This document shows positions 45,335-54,927 of a DNA stretch of 64,000 nt, in pieces (the first letter of the stretch is position 1; each line of letters starts with the position of its first letter). A program made the position numbers and the translations under genes. Source of the stretch: Ignavibacteria bacterium (lineage in GTDB: Bacteria; Bacteroidota; Ignavibacteria; Kapaibacteriales; Kapaibacteriaceae); assembly GCA_015709655.1 (NCBI GenBank), contig CP054181.1, positions 361,262 to 425,261 on the forward strand, read 5' to 3'. A model generated the notes under the pieces. The model saw nothing but the letters and a program-made list of their open reading frames with translations. It ran no database searches and had not been told where the DNA came from.

Positions 45335-46669
45335 ATGGATCACGTATCAACACAAAAACGTCTGGAAGAAATCAACCGCGAGCTTGAACAGCTACGCACG
45401 GAACAGGCTTCACTCCGCGAACAGTGGAATACGGAGAAGCTCCTGATTCAGAATATCCGAAATCTGAAATCGGAACTGGAACAACTTAAGCAGCAGGCAG
45501 CAGAAGCCGAACGCAATGGATACTACGCCCAGGTGGCCGAAATCAGGTACGGCAAAATCCCGGAAACACAGGTTCGGCTGGATCAGGCAAATGAACAACT
45601 CGTGCAACTGCAACAAGGTCAGCCTCTGCTCAAGGAAGAAATCAGTGCCGAAGATATCGCAGAAGTAGTTGCCAAGTGGACCGGGATACCGGTTCAGCGC
45701 ATGCTGGAAACCGAGCGGACCAAACTGCTGCGCATGGAAGATCGAATGCATGACCGAATTGTGGGTCAGGACGAAGCAGTAACCACCGTGTCAAATGCAA
45801 TTCGTCGCAGCCGGGCAGGCTTACAGGATAGCAAACGCCCTATCGGTTCGTTTATCTTTATTGGCTCCACCGGCGTAGGAAAAACCGAAATGGCACGCGC
45901 ACTTGCCGAGTTCCTCTTTGACGATGAAGGGGCTTTGGTTCGCATCGATATGAGCGAATACATGGAAAAGCACGCCGTTAGCCGTCTGGTTGGTGCACCA
46001 CCAGGGTATGTTGGATATGAAGAGGGCGGGCAACTTACCGAAGCTGTACGCCGCCGGCCGTACAGCGTTGTCCTGCTTGACGAAATCGAAAAAGCTCACC
46101 CCGACGTTTTTAATATCCTGCTGCAGGTACTTGATGACGGACGGTTAACCGACAGCCAGGGAAGAACCGTTGATTTCAGAAACACAATTGTAATTATGAC
46201 GTCAAACCTGGGGAGTGAGCTGCTTCAGGATAAACTTCTGGAGATAACCGAGGAGAACCGGGCTGACATCATGAGTGGGCTCCGAGTTGAAATTCTTAGT
46301 CTTTTACGGAAACGGCTGCGTCCGGAGTTTCTAAACCGTGTGGACGACATTATCCTCTTCCAGCCTCTTACACCTTCGGAAGTCCTTCACATTGCCAACA
46401 TCCAGATACGTGCGCTGCAAAAACGTATGGCAGACAACGGCATCATGCTTACCGTTACTCCCGAATGCGTGGAATGGCTGTCACGCCGTGGCTATGACGT
46501 CCAGTTCGGTGCTCGTCCGCTGAAACGTGTAATCCAGCGTTACCTGGCCGATCCCCTTGCACTTAGGGTTTTGGCTGCAGACGTTATGGCGGGCGACACA
46601 ATAAAAGCAGACGCATCTGATAACGGACTGATTACTTTTGATGTTCTGCAAGCACAACCCAATACGTAA
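45335..46669 (+). CDS. Half-length ClpB: partial middle domain plus second AAA+ domain
   Basis: A 444-residue protein that aligns with only the second half of the ClpB disaggregase (full length about 860). It begins in the coiled-coil middle domain (KRLEEINRELEQL...), keeps DIAEVVAKWTGIPVQRM, and holds a complete NBD2: Walker A GSTGVGKT, substrate loop GAPPGYVGYEEGG, Walker B VVLLDEIEKAH, SNLGSELL, RPEFLNRVDD (arginine finger) and GARPLKRVIQRYLADPLA. The N-domain and NBD1 are missing. The frame upstream is closed by a stop at 45308 and no NBD1 remnant is visible. Either a free-standing short ClpB or a decayed copy. The frame itself is intact. Confidence 0.85.
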   Translation: MDHVSTQKRLEEINRELEQLRTEQASLREQWNTEKLLIQNIRNLKSELEQLKQQAAEAERNGYYAQVAEIRYGKIPETQVRLDQANEQLVQLQQGQPLLKEEISAEDIAEVVAKWTGIPVQRMLETERTKLLRMEDRMHDRIVGQDEAVTTVSNAIRRSRAGLQDSKRPIGSFIFIGSTGVGKTEMARALAEFLFDDEGALVRIDMSEYMEKHAVSRLVGAPPGYVGYEEGGQLTEAVRRRPYSVVLLDEIEKAHPDVFNILLQVLDDGRLTDSQGRTVDFRNTIVIMTSNLGSELLQDKLLEITEENRADIMSGLRVEILSLLRKRLRPEFLNRVDDIILFQPLTPSEVLHIANIQIRALQKRMADNGIMLTVTPECVEWLSRRGYDVQFGARPLKRVIQRYLADPLALRVLAADVMAGDTIKADASDNGLITFDVLQAQPNT

Positions 46670-46675
46670 TTCAGC

Positions 46676-48277
46676 ATGCTCCGATTCCTCCTTTTGTCCA
46701 TACTACCATTTTGTGTTCTTAGCCACGCACCGCAACTTAGGGGTCAGGACGATGATGTAACCACGGGCCCGGGAAGCAGCAGTTCAGGTAAAACATCCAG
46801 CAGGTATTTGCGCGGTGTCGCACCGGAAGAGTCTGCTCCCGCTCTCCTCAGAATTTTGGGTGGTCATGTAACTACAGCGGGCATATCGCTACAGGCGATC
46901 GTGCTTGATTCAAGCGGACTCGAGGTGTCGCACCTCGGGCTTCCGGGTAAATGGACGTTGGAATGGGGCTGTGCTGACCGGAACCGTTATGAAGCCATGG
47001 AACCAATCGTCCAGGGGCCACTGCCTCCCAGGTCCGCGGTTAACCACTACCAGATCATGATAGACAACAGCCTGACGTCGCAAGGCTTGCTTACCGCCAT
47101 AGCCCCTTCAGTTCGTGAAGTTCTGTCAGGATATTCTGAATCTGACAGTTTCAGTATTTCCACATTTAGCCAGACAACAACCGAAGTATGTGGCTGGGAG
47201 CTTGCTGTGGATGCTTCGCGAAGTCTTGCTGAAACCAAACTCAGTGCCCCGAAGGGTATTCCTGCTGTGTATACCGCCATGATGAGTGGCCTGCGTGTGT
47301 TTGACAAAAAGTCCACCACAAACAATATTCTAATATTCGTTACTGCCAGCGATGACCTGGCCAGCCTGGATGTTTCGGTAAACGATGTAGTTAGATACGC
47401 AAAGCAGCGTGGCGTGACAATGTACGTTATTAAAATCGGGACAAGTGTCCGGGGATATCCGTACCGTTACATATCAGAGGCCACCGGAGGACGTCTGTAT
47501 TCGATTCACAGTACAAGTGCCGACGGTATAGATAGCGTTATTAAAGAAATTTTGCTATCAAGGAACAATCATGCCGAGGTCTTTGCCACAAAATTTCATC
47601 CATCCACAGGATGTCCAACACTGCAAGTGCATCTGCTATACACTCACAACAACCGGGTAATCGCTGATACATTTTCAATCCCGGTCAGCACAGTACCGTT
47701 TAGGCGCTACAATGGTGCAATCGTGGCCGCCTTTGACGACACAACGGACTCGAATATTCAGGAGTATTACAGCGGTCTTACCTTGCTGGCTACCAATCTT
47801 ATGGCAGATACCTTGCGACGCATCAGAATCATCGGACACGTTGGTTCGGAAATCACCAGCAATGCCACGCGTCGCGGATTTGAGCGGGCGCGGCATGTTG
47901 CCGACTTCTTAAAAGCTCTTGGCGTTCGCGACGAGCAGATTGAAATTCAATCACGCGGTAGTTCCAAGCCCATGTTTCTTGAGCAGGTAGACGGAACGCA
48001 GAAGATGCTGAACAACAGGGTGGAGGCACTCTATATTACCCCTGCAGACGATCCGTATTCTATTGTTGTTGATTATGTTGTTAGTGAACAGATTGCCGGC
48101 ACCAAGGTAACTGATTGGGAAAAAAGAGGCTATAAGGCATACTTTGAAGCAGCCCTAAACGATGGCAGACCTGAATACGAGATTATTCTGTGGGGCTACA
48201 AAACAAGAGAAGCAGCCCAAAAGGCTGCTTCCGAACTTCGATCTAAATATGGTGTGAAAGAGTACCTGCTACGATAG
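46676..48277 (+). CDS. Exported vWA-like, OmpA and SPOR three-domain protein
   Basis: A 533-residue protein with a signal peptide (RFLLLSILPFCVLSHAPQLRGQ). It then has a vWA-like domain (about 110-300) whose MIDAS reads DNSLTS instead of DxSxS, an OmpA-like peptidoglycan-binding domain (about 345-455: LRRIRIIGHVGSEITSNATR, FERARHVADFLKALGV, NNRVEALYI), and a C-terminal SPOR-like segment (about 495-533: YEIILWGYKTREAAQKAASEL). OmpA and SPOR domains both bind peptidoglycan, so it is likely fixed to the wall in the periplasm. It starts 6 bp after the half-ClpB gene. Confidence 0.75.
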   Translation: MLRFLLLSILPFCVLSHAPQLRGQDDDVTTGPGSSSSGKTSSRYLRGVAPEESAPALLRILGGHVTTAGISLQAIVLDSSGLEVSHLGLPGKWTLEWGCADRNRYEAMEPIVQGPLPPRSAVNHYQIMIDNSLTSQGLLTAIAPSVREVLSGYSESDSFSISTFSQTTTEVCGWELAVDASRSLAETKLSAPKGIPAVYTAMMSGLRVFDKKSTTNNILIFVTASDDLASLDVSVNDVVRYAKQRGVTMYVIKIGTSVRGYPYRYISEATGGRLYSIHSTSADGIDSVIKEILLSRNNHAEVFATKFHPSTGCPTLQVHLLYTHNNRVIADTFSIPVSTVPFRRYNGAIVAAFDDTTDSNIQEYYSGLTLLATNLMADTLRRIRIIGHVGSEITSNATRRGFERARHVADFLKALGVRDEQIEIQSRGSSKPMFLEQVDGTQKMLNNRVEALYITPADDPYSIVVDYVVSEQIAGTKVTDWEKRGYKAYFEAALNDGRPEYEIILWGYKTREAAQKAASELRSKYGVKEYLLR

Positions 48278-48286
48278 CCGGCCGCA

Positions 48287-49234
48287 CTACTCATGTTCAT
48301 TTAACCAGCGCTCGGCATCAATTGCTGCCATGCAGCCCGAACCGGCGGCCGTAATTGCCTGGCGATACACACTATCCTGGGCATCGCCGCATGCAAACAC
48401 CCCGGGTACGTTGGTATAGCTGCTCTTTCCCTTGGTTTGAATATATCCTACATCATCCATGTCCAGAATTCCATTGAACAACGCCGTGTTGGGCTGATGT
48501 CCGATAGCAACGAATACTCCTGAAGCGGGTAGCACCTGAGTTTCTCCGTTTTCGGTATTTCGAACTTTTAAATGGGTAAGTTGTTTACGGTTACCGTCGG
48601 CAGTGCCAACATATTCTTCAACCACTGTATCAAGAAGAAAATCAATTTTGGGATTGTTCAGTGCCCGCTCAACCATGATTTTCGATGCCCTAAACTCCTT
48701 ACGTCGGTGCACGATAGTAACCTTCGAGGCATGTTTCGTTAAATAGATTGCCTCCTCCATTGCCGTATCACCGCCGCCAACGATATACACATGCTGGTCT
48801 CGGAAAAAGAAACCATCGCATGTAGCGCATGCACTAACGCCGTAGCCCATATACTCCTGTTCACCAGGTGCTCCCAACAGCTTTGCCGATGCACCTGTTG
48901 CCACAATCACTGCCCTTGCATGGTATTCCTGCCCCTTCTCGTTCCACAGCTTAAACTCGCCTCCGCCGAAATCCACCTTACCAATAATCTCGTACCGAGA
49001 CTCAGCTCCAAAGCGGTGCACCTGCTTACGCATCACATCCATCAGTTCCGGTCCCATAATCCCATGCTCAAAACCAGGGTAGTTTTCAACCTCGGTTGTT
49101 ATCGTCAGCTGTCCTCCGGGCTGTACCCCTTCAAAAATGATAACCTTGAGATTCGCACGGCTGGCATACAGGGCAGCTGTAAAACCAGCGGGGCCCGATC
49201 CAATGATTGCAATATCTGTTGTTCTGATATCCAT
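48287..49234 (-). CDS. trxB: Thioredoxin reductase
   Basis: FAD/NADPH enzyme that reduces thioredoxin, 315 residues. FAD loop GSGPAGFTAALYA (12-24), redox-active CATC (Cys136, Cys139) in SACATCDGFFFRDQ, NADPH loop GGGDTAMEEA, and C-terminal FAD motif GVFACGDAQDSVYRQAITAAGSGCMAA. A Shine-Dalgarno AAGGAAG precedes ATG 49234. It follows queG by 25 bp and may be co-transcribed with it. Confidence 0.96.
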   Translation of the reverse strand: MDIRTTDIAIIGSGPAGFTAALYASRANLKVIIFEGVQPGGQLTITTEVENYPGFEHGIMGPELMDVMRKQVHRFGAESRYEIIGKVDFGGGEFKLWNEKGQEYHARAVIVATGASAKLLGAPGEQEYMGYGVSACATCDGFFFRDQHVYIVGGGDTAMEEAIYLTKHASKVTIVHRRKEFRASKIMVERALNNPKIDFLLDTVVEEYVGTADGNRKQLTHLKVRNTENGETQVLPASGVFVAIGHQPNTALFNGILDMDDVGYIQTKGKSSYTNVPGVFACGDAQDSVYRQAITAAGSGCMAAIDAERWLNEHE

Positions 49235-49259
49235 AGTATTTCTTCCTTAGCAATATTTA

Positions 49260-50201
49260 TTAGCTTTTATTTGTTTGTTTTAATGCCTCCGCGCTACGCT
49301 GAAGACCGGCCAACTTGGTCCGTTTAATTGGACTCTTCCTGAACCGAGCCGAGAACGACGCTTGATCCATGTTCAGTACATCTTCGGGATCTAACTCCAA
49401 CTCCCCATTTCTCGGCAGAAAACCGTTCTCAGTGGTTGGCGTCTGAAATCTGTTCCACGGACACACATTTTGGCAGATATCACACCCAAACATCCAATTT
49501 TCCAGCTCATTGACGATTGTGTCGGGTATCTGGTGTTCAGGTTTTACTTCGATCGTCCAGTACGATATACACCTGGTTGCGTCAACAATATACGGCTCAA
49601 CGATAGCTCCTGTCGGACATGCCTCGATACACGCTGTACACGACCCGCAATAGTCTGGATACTCATCGTCGGTTTCCAGTTCAGCCGTGGTAATCAGGAC
49701 TCCGATAAAAAACCATGACCCGATATCACGCCGTAGTATGTTGGAATGTTTACCCTGCCATCCCAGTCCGGATCGGACGGCCCATTGTTTATCCATCACC
49801 GGGGCTGTATCAACAACTCCCTTGCTCTGTGTACCGGGAACAAGTTGCGCAACTACCTCTGCAAGTTCATTCAGCATTGGCCACATGATTTCGTGATAAT
49901 CGTCACCCCAGGCATACCGGGATATCTTACCGCATGCATCCGGTTCATGTTTAAAAGGCGTATAATAGTTCCGTGCTACCACTACAACACTGCGTGCGCC
50001 GGGCAGCAGTTCGCGTACATCAAGTTTCTTGTCAAGATTACGTTCCATATACCCAAGCAAGCCGTGATAACCGTTGGATAACCACGATTGATAGTGAACC
50101 ATTTCGGACGTTAATGCATCGGCACGCGCTACCGAAACAGCATCGAAACCAATTTCTACTGCAGCTTTTTTTACACGCTCTGTTATTGACTGCTGTTCCA
50201 C
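49260..50201 (-). CDS. queG: Epoxyqueuosine reductase
   Basis: Reduces epoxyqueuosine to queuosine at the tRNA wobble position, a cobalamin and [4Fe-4S] enzyme. The 313 residues carry both ferredoxin-like cluster sites, CGSCTACIEACPTGAI and CDICQNVCPWN, the VARNYY segment, and WQGKHSNILRRDIGSWFFIG upstream of the clusters. The start is a GTG at 50201. Length is slightly shorter than HEAT-repeat-containing QueG forms, as in many bacteria. Confidence 0.94.
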   Translation of the reverse strand: MEQQSITERVKKAAVEIGFDAVSVARADALTSEMVHYQSWLSNGYHGLLGYMERNLDKKLDVRELLPGARSVVVVARNYYTPFKHEPDACGKISRYAWGDDYHEIMWPMLNELAEVVAQLVPGTQSKGVVDTAPVMDKQWAVRSGLGWQGKHSNILRRDIGSWFFIGVLITTAELETDDEYPDYCGSCTACIEACPTGAIVEPYIVDATRCISYWTIEVKPEHQIPDTIVNELENWMFGCDICQNVCPWNRFQTPTTENGFLPRNGELELDPEDVLNMDQASFSARFRKSPIKRTKLAGLQRSAEALKQTNKS

Positions 50202-50278
50202 AACGTTTTATCCGGTTAACCAACGATGAGTGCGGCAACAACTGCCGGAGTCCGGCTTACTTAAGGTAAATCTATGAC

Positions 50279-50935
50279 TTAGCGGGAAAGATTCCCAAGC
50301 ACGTGCACCAATTCGGCCGGATGGGAAATGATGGCTGTGGCACGTGAATACTCATGTTCGGACCCATATCCGTATGCAGCCGCTATCCCCGTGACATTGT
50401 TGTCGGCGGCACCATTAATATCATGGTGACGGTCACCCACCATTACAGCCTGTGTGCTTGCTGTGGCCTCGTTTTGCAGTACCAACCGAATTAAATCACG
50501 CTTCTCTGCAGCCCCTTCATTGGGATCAGTTCCATAAACATGATCAATAAGATGAGCAAATGATGTTGTGCGTACAACATCCCACGCCTGTTCGTTTGCT
50601 TTTGCGGTTGCAATTACAATCCGGACCCCAACCTGTCTGAAGAACTCCAGTGTTTCGGGTACGCCACTATACACCTGGTAATTGTACATCGGACCATCAC
50701 GATAAATCCTGCGGTACATCGCAATGGCGCTGTTGATCCGCTCTTCACTGGTTGTCTCCATAAAATGCTCAAATATCCTATAGAGCGACGTACCAATGCA
50801 CCAGGAGATACTCACATCGGACGCAAGGTCAACACCATGTCCGGCCAGCGTCAAACGCAGTGAGTGTTCAATGCCCGCACGCGAATCAAGCAGGGTCCCA
50901 TCCAGGTCAAACATTAGTAATTCAGGTAGCATCAT
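50279..50935 (-). CDS. HAD-superfamily phosphatase (phosphoglycolate phosphatase type)
   Basis: A 218-residue HAD hydrolase with motif I FDLDGTLLDS (about 9-18, nucleophile Asp), cap domain (about 20-90), motif II VIATAKANEQ, and the C-terminal motif IV VMVGDRHHDINGAADN. It belongs to the Gph/PpaX group acting on phosphoglycolate or pyrophosphate. Substrate cannot be fixed. It lies 31 bp downstream of the VOC gene. Confidence 0.85.
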   Translation of the reverse strand: MMLPELLMFDLDGTLLDSRAGIEHSLRLTLAGHGVDLASDVSISWCIGTSLYRIFEHFMETTSEERINSAIAMYRRIYRDGPMYNYQVYSGVPETLEFFRQVGVRIVIATAKANEQAWDVVRTTSFAHLIDHVYGTDPNEGAAEKRDLIRLVLQNEATASTQAVMVGDRHHDINGAADNNVTGIAAAYGYGSEHEYSRATAIISHPAELVHVLGNLSR

Positions 50936-50966
50936 TTCCCTCTTACGGTTTAGTCACCCCAACTGC

Positions 50967-51635
50967 TTACAGATCCTGGCTGATAATTATTCCAGTACCT
51001 TCAGCCGTGTATATCACAACCATTAGAATATCTCCGTTCGCATCACGAACAATCTGACCGCGCGAAGCGCCGTGATCGGATTGAATTTGTTGAGCTGTTG
51101 TCAGAATCTGATGTGCATCGTCATCATCCAGATCGCGTACATAACAAAGGAACCGACCGTTCAAGCCATTTCGGAACGACACATTGATCAGGCCGTCCGT
51201 TACCTCGCTCTGCGGATAGGTGCCACCAAATTCTTCCTGCACAAAAAAACCCAGTGTTTCGGACCATTCACGTGCCGTCTGGTGATTCGGACTACCAACT
51301 GCAACAGCATCAAAAAAACCAAGGATCGAATTCTTTTCACCGGTTAACGTTAGCCGGGCATTCTCCGGTTCCGGATTTCTGATAAACAGAATTTCTCCAT
51401 CTGGTCCGACAACACTTTCGCGGTTCGTGTGAAGCGATGATGTTCCGTAATAGCACACAGCCGGCGAAAAAAACTCCTGCTCAACTATGTTGAGCAGGAG
51501 TTGACCATCGCTGAGAAATACTTCGTTACTTTTTTGTTCAATTACCGAAAACCCCAGTGACGTCCATACTTTTTCCGACATCGTAACCGAAGGTGTGCTA
51601 ATTGATACAGCAACATTCTTTCCTAGAAAAGCCAT
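50967..51635 (-). CDS. Two-module VOC (glyoxalase-like) protein
   Basis: A 222-residue protein of two similar VOC modules. The first (about 6-60) is VAVSISTPSVTMSEKVWTSLGFSVIEQKSNEVFLSDG. The second (about 105-205) is FFDAVAVGSPNHQTAREWSETLGFFVQEEFGG, ending MVVIYTAEG. Metal-binding His/Glu residues of glyoxalase I are not clear, so it may bind a ligand or act as a resistance-type VOC protein. Function unknown. It sits 17 bp after the double-OmpA gene. Confidence 0.65.
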   Translation of the reverse strand: MAFLGKNVAVSISTPSVTMSEKVWTSLGFSVIEQKSNEVFLSDGQLLLNIVEQEFFSPAVCYYGTSSLHTNRESVVGPDGEILFIRNPEPENARLTLTGEKNSILGFFDAVAVGSPNHQTAREWSETLGFFVQEEFGGTYPQSEVTDGLINVSFRNGLNGRFLCYVRDLDDDDAHQILTTAQQIQSDHGASRGQIVRDANGDILMVVIYTAEGTGIIISQDL

Positions 51636-51652
51636 ACATTATTATTGAGTCA

Positions 51653-53584
51653 TTACGGAATGATGTCAACAATAACGGTACGGTTATACATCCGGCCTTC
51701 CGGGGTATCGTTTTTGAACGGCGAAACTTGTTCATCTTCGCCATATCCGGAAGCACGCATTCTAACCTTGTTCTTTCCGGCAGAACGCAGTGCTGTGGAG
51801 AGCATATCCTTTACCTGCTTGGCACGCTCTTTTGAGAGCTTCAGGTTTGCCTCGTCTGTACCAAGGTTATCGGTATGGCCACTAATCACAACCAGAGAGC
51901 CATCGGGAATCTGAGAAACAATGGCGTTGATAAATGTACGGGTACGGCCTAACGGGTCAGAATCATTATAATCAAAAATCAAGCTGTAGCGACGTGCTTT
52001 GGCAGCCTCATCACTCTTTTTAAGAACGAACTTTTCAGACTCACTCAACGTACGACCGTCTGCTGTTTTAGCAATCACTTCAAGAGCAAAGGTTCCCGAT
52101 GACGATTCACCAAGCAAACCTGTCGGATCCAGGAAGGCATCATTGGTAGCAAATGGCCCATAGGTTTTCCGTTGTCCATTACCGGTGATGGTGGCCTGCC
52201 ATGAGTCTATTGACTCATTCGTTGTAATCTTTACATAAATTTCATTCTCTTCACGAGCAGCACGTTCAGTGCGCAACATTGCACTTTCCACGATTTTTGC
52301 ATCATCAGAAGTAAGCTCTACACGGCGGTTTTCTGCATCAGCAGCAGGTCTGTCTTCGGCAGGGGTACGCGCCGTACCGGATGGAACACGGGGGTTAACC
52401 TGACCTTGCGTTTTAATACGCGACTCAGAAATACTCCACGTGTTTACCAGGTAATTTTTCACGGTGTTAGCAAGATCAGCACCGTTTTGTTCTTTCGGAT
52501 CGCTGCCAATTAAGGTAACAGTTGCTGCGGGTGCATGATTCAAACGATAGCCAATGATGTTGAGGAGATTGTAGTACAGCTCGGCCTGTTTATTATGACG
52601 AACCTGAACGTCCCCCATATCATCTGCAGCAAATTCCGATTGGAAGTCAGAGATGAGTGCATTGGTATCGGATGCAGAAATGTTATTGTATCTACCAGGG
52701 ATGTTTACGTTACCGCTGTCAAAAAACACGTACGGACGTAACGGGAAGTACTCCTCAACAATACGATTGGAGCGAATACCGTCCGGCGGAGGTGTAATCA
52801 TGAAGAACGAACTCGACGGACCAGCATTTTCATCTACTGCAACATCACCAAGCGTAAAAGCAACACCACCGCGGATCGTAACCACTGACAGACCATCATC
52901 AAGCGAGCTCTGCTCGGCAAGATCAACCTCGCGCATCCCCATCATGTACGACATTTCAACGAAGGGTGTAATAAACATTTGTTGAGTTTCCGATGCATCG
53001 GTGAGCGGGATGTCGTAGCCAAGACCAAATGTTGCTGAACCAAAAATCGAAGCTCCGGGAACCTCATTATCAGCAAACACGGGTTCCTGCTTGTTCAGCT
53101 TATAATCGTACGTGGAGTTCAGCTTTATCCCTACACCACCGCCACCGGTAACGTGGAATGCATCGTCGATATAGAGCTTTGCCAAGACTTCGGCGTTTAC
53201 CGCCGAGGTTTTAAAATCAAACTCATCACTGATTGCCTCACCCTCGATACCTTTATGTGTTTTATCGTCAACAGCAACCAGGCTGCGGTTATCATATGAC
53301 AAGCGGGTTTGCAGGGCAAGATAGTCCAGCAGGCTCCATTGGGCGCTGAGGCCTCCATAGAGTCCGATACCGCTACCGTCATTCAGCACAAACGGTATAA
53401 ACGAGCCGCCCGGCCGCTCTGGTAGTTTAAGCCAGTCGCTGTACCCGACACCGGCCATATTGTAGTTTAATCCCAGATGCGCCCCATAGCGTAACGGAAC
53501 GTTTGGACGTTCCTGTGCCGATGCCGGCAGGCAGAACAATCCAACTGCAAAGAGTGTAATAAAGATGTGTTTGAGTGTACTCAT
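51653..53584 (-). CDS. Outer-membrane protein with two OmpA domains
   Basis: A 643-residue protein with a signal peptide (LFAVGLFCLPASAQ). The N-terminal region (about 25-245) alternates hydrophobic and polar residues like a beta-barrel (LGLNYNMAGVGYSDW, LALQTRLSYDNRSL, FGLGYDIPLT). Then come two OmpA-like domains: about 290-430 (AATVTLIGSDPKEQ, RVELTSDDAK) and about 530-643 (VVISGHTDNLGTDEANLKLSKERAKQV, GRMYNRTVIVDI). It probably tethers the outer membrane to peptidoglycan. The second OmpA domain has the intact peptidoglycan-binding HTDNLG and R residues. Confidence 0.85.
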   Translation of the reverse strand: MSTLKHIFITLFAVGLFCLPASAQERPNVPLRYGAHLGLNYNMAGVGYSDWLKLPERPGGSFIPFVLNDGSGIGLYGGLSAQWSLLDYLALQTRLSYDNRSLVAVDDKTHKGIEGEAISDEFDFKTSAVNAEVLAKLYIDDAFHVTGGGGVGIKLNSTYDYKLNKQEPVFADNEVPGASIFGSATFGLGYDIPLTDASETQQMFITPFVEMSYMMGMREVDLAEQSSLDDGLSVVTIRGGVAFTLGDVAVDENAGPSSSFFMITPPPDGIRSNRIVEEYFPLRPYVFFDSGNVNIPGRYNNISASDTNALISDFQSEFAADDMGDVQVRHNKQAELYYNLLNIIGYRLNHAPAATVTLIGSDPKEQNGADLANTVKNYLVNTWSISESRIKTQGQVNPRVPSGTARTPAEDRPAADAENRRVELTSDDAKIVESAMLRTERAAREENEIYVKITTNESIDSWQATITGNGQRKTYGPFATNDAFLDPTGLLGESSSGTFALEVIAKTADGRTLSESEKFVLKKSDEAAKARRYSLIFDYNDSDPLGRTRTFINAIVSQIPDGSLVVISGHTDNLGTDEANLKLSKERAKQVKDMLSTALRSAGKNKVRMRASGYGEDEQVSPFKNDTPEGRMYNRTVIVDIIP

Positions 53585-53668
53585 GGTGAATGAACCACTA
53601 TGTGTTAAAAATGATTATAATTGTTGAAGACAATGTCCATAACGTCCACAGTCTCTGAACTTGTGTTT

Positions 53669-54763
53669 TTATACATTAAAGCGGAAGTACATGATGTCAC
53701 CATCCTGAACCACATACTCCTTCCCTTCAACTCGGTATAGCCCTGCTTCCTTCACAGCAGATTCTGAGCCCAGACGTTGCCAATCTGCATAGCCCATCAC
53801 CTCTGCCCGAATGAAACCTTTTTCAAAATCCGTATGTATCACACCGGCTGCCTGGGGTGCTGTACTTCCTTTTTTCACTGTCCACGCCCTGGTCTCCTTT
53901 TTTCCTGCCGTAAAGTAGGTCAGCAAACCAAGCAGAGTGTAAGCTTCACGAATTACCCGATGCAGCCCGGGTTCATTCATCCCCAAATCGGCAAGGAAAA
54001 CTGTACGGTCATCTGCATCCAGTTGCGCAATCTCTGCCTCTATCTTGGCACAAATCGGCACAGCCAAAGCCCCTTCCTCGGCTGCACGCACCCTTACGGC
54101 TTCTACATATTCATTCCCGGATATTGCACCGGCTTCATCGGTATTCGCTATGTACATTACCGGTTTATCAGTTAAAAGCTGCAGGGCACGAATAACTTCT
54201 AAGCCGTTGTCATCCCGCTGAAACGAACGAGCCGGTTTTCCACCGTCCAGGTGATTGTTTAATCGCTCAAGGAGTTCATATTCTTCTTTGGCATCCTTGT
54301 CGTTAGCACGAACCTTCTTTTGAACTGTGTCCATCCGCTTTAATACGGATTCCACGTCCTTAAGAATCAACTCGGTTTCAATAATGTCAATATCATGCAA
54401 CGGATTCACGGCACCGTGTACATGCACAACATTGTCGTCACGAAAACAACGAACAACGTGAGCAACTGCATCACAGGCACGAATGTTCCCAAGAAACTGA
54501 TTTCCTAATCCTTCACCTTTTGAAGCACCTTTAACTAAACCGGCAATATCAACAAATTCGACGGTGGTTGGAACTTCTCGGTCAGTCTGATACGCTGCAG
54601 ATAGTTTCTGTAACCGAGGATCAGGTACGTTTACCACACCAACATTTGGATCAATGGTGCAAAACGGATAATTTGCCGCCTCAGCAGTATTTGATGTAAG
54701 TGCATTAAACAATGTTGATTTCCCAACATTGGGCAGGCCAACTATTCCACATGCTATTCCCAT
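53669..54763 (-). CDS. ychF: Redox-regulated ATPase/GTPase YchF
   Basis: Obg-family P-loop ATPase that binds ribosomes, 364 residues from ATG 54763. P-loop GLPNVGKST (6-14), DIAGLVKGASKGEGLGNQF, HVVRCF, and the specificity motif with NTDE instead of NKxD (typical of ATP-preferring YchF). The TGS-like C-terminus ends IRAEVMGY...GKEYVVQDGDIMYFRFNV. A TATTTTTG element precedes this start. An upstream Met 39 bases away would lie across it. Confidence 0.95.
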   Translation of the reverse strand: MGIACGIVGLPNVGKSTLFNALTSNTAEAANYPFCTIDPNVGVVNVPDPRLQKLSAAYQTDREVPTTVEFVDIAGLVKGASKGEGLGNQFLGNIRACDAVAHVVRCFRDDNVVHVHGAVNPLHDIDIIETELILKDVESVLKRMDTVQKKVRANDKDAKEEYELLERLNNHLDGGKPARSFQRDDNGLEVIRALQLLTDKPVMYIANTDEAGAISGNEYVEAVRVRAAEEGALAVPICAKIEAEIAQLDADDRTVFLADLGMNEPGLHRVIREAYTLLGLLTYFTAGKKETRAWTVKKGSTAPQAAGVIHTDFEKGFIRAEVMGYADWQRLGSESAVKEAGLYRVEGKEYVVQDGDIMYFRFNV

Positions 54764-54770
54764 AGAACAA

Positions 54771-54778
54771 CAAAAATA
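54771..54778 (-). promoter_or_regulatory. TATTTTTG -7 element of ychF
   Basis: Perfect TAnnTTTG on the minus strand, 7 nt before ATG 54763. The interval to 54927 beyond it holds nothing else I recognise. Confidence 0.55.
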
Positions 54779-54927
54779 CGGGAAATAACAGTCACTTAAC
54801 AATTAAATGCTGTACGTAGAAATACGGTGTTCACGGTATTCGGAAGAACAGGGTGTATCGTACAATGCCGGGCAAGCCACGGGGACAGCATTCTGCCTGG
54901 TAAAATTGTTAAAAATACAGATAATAG

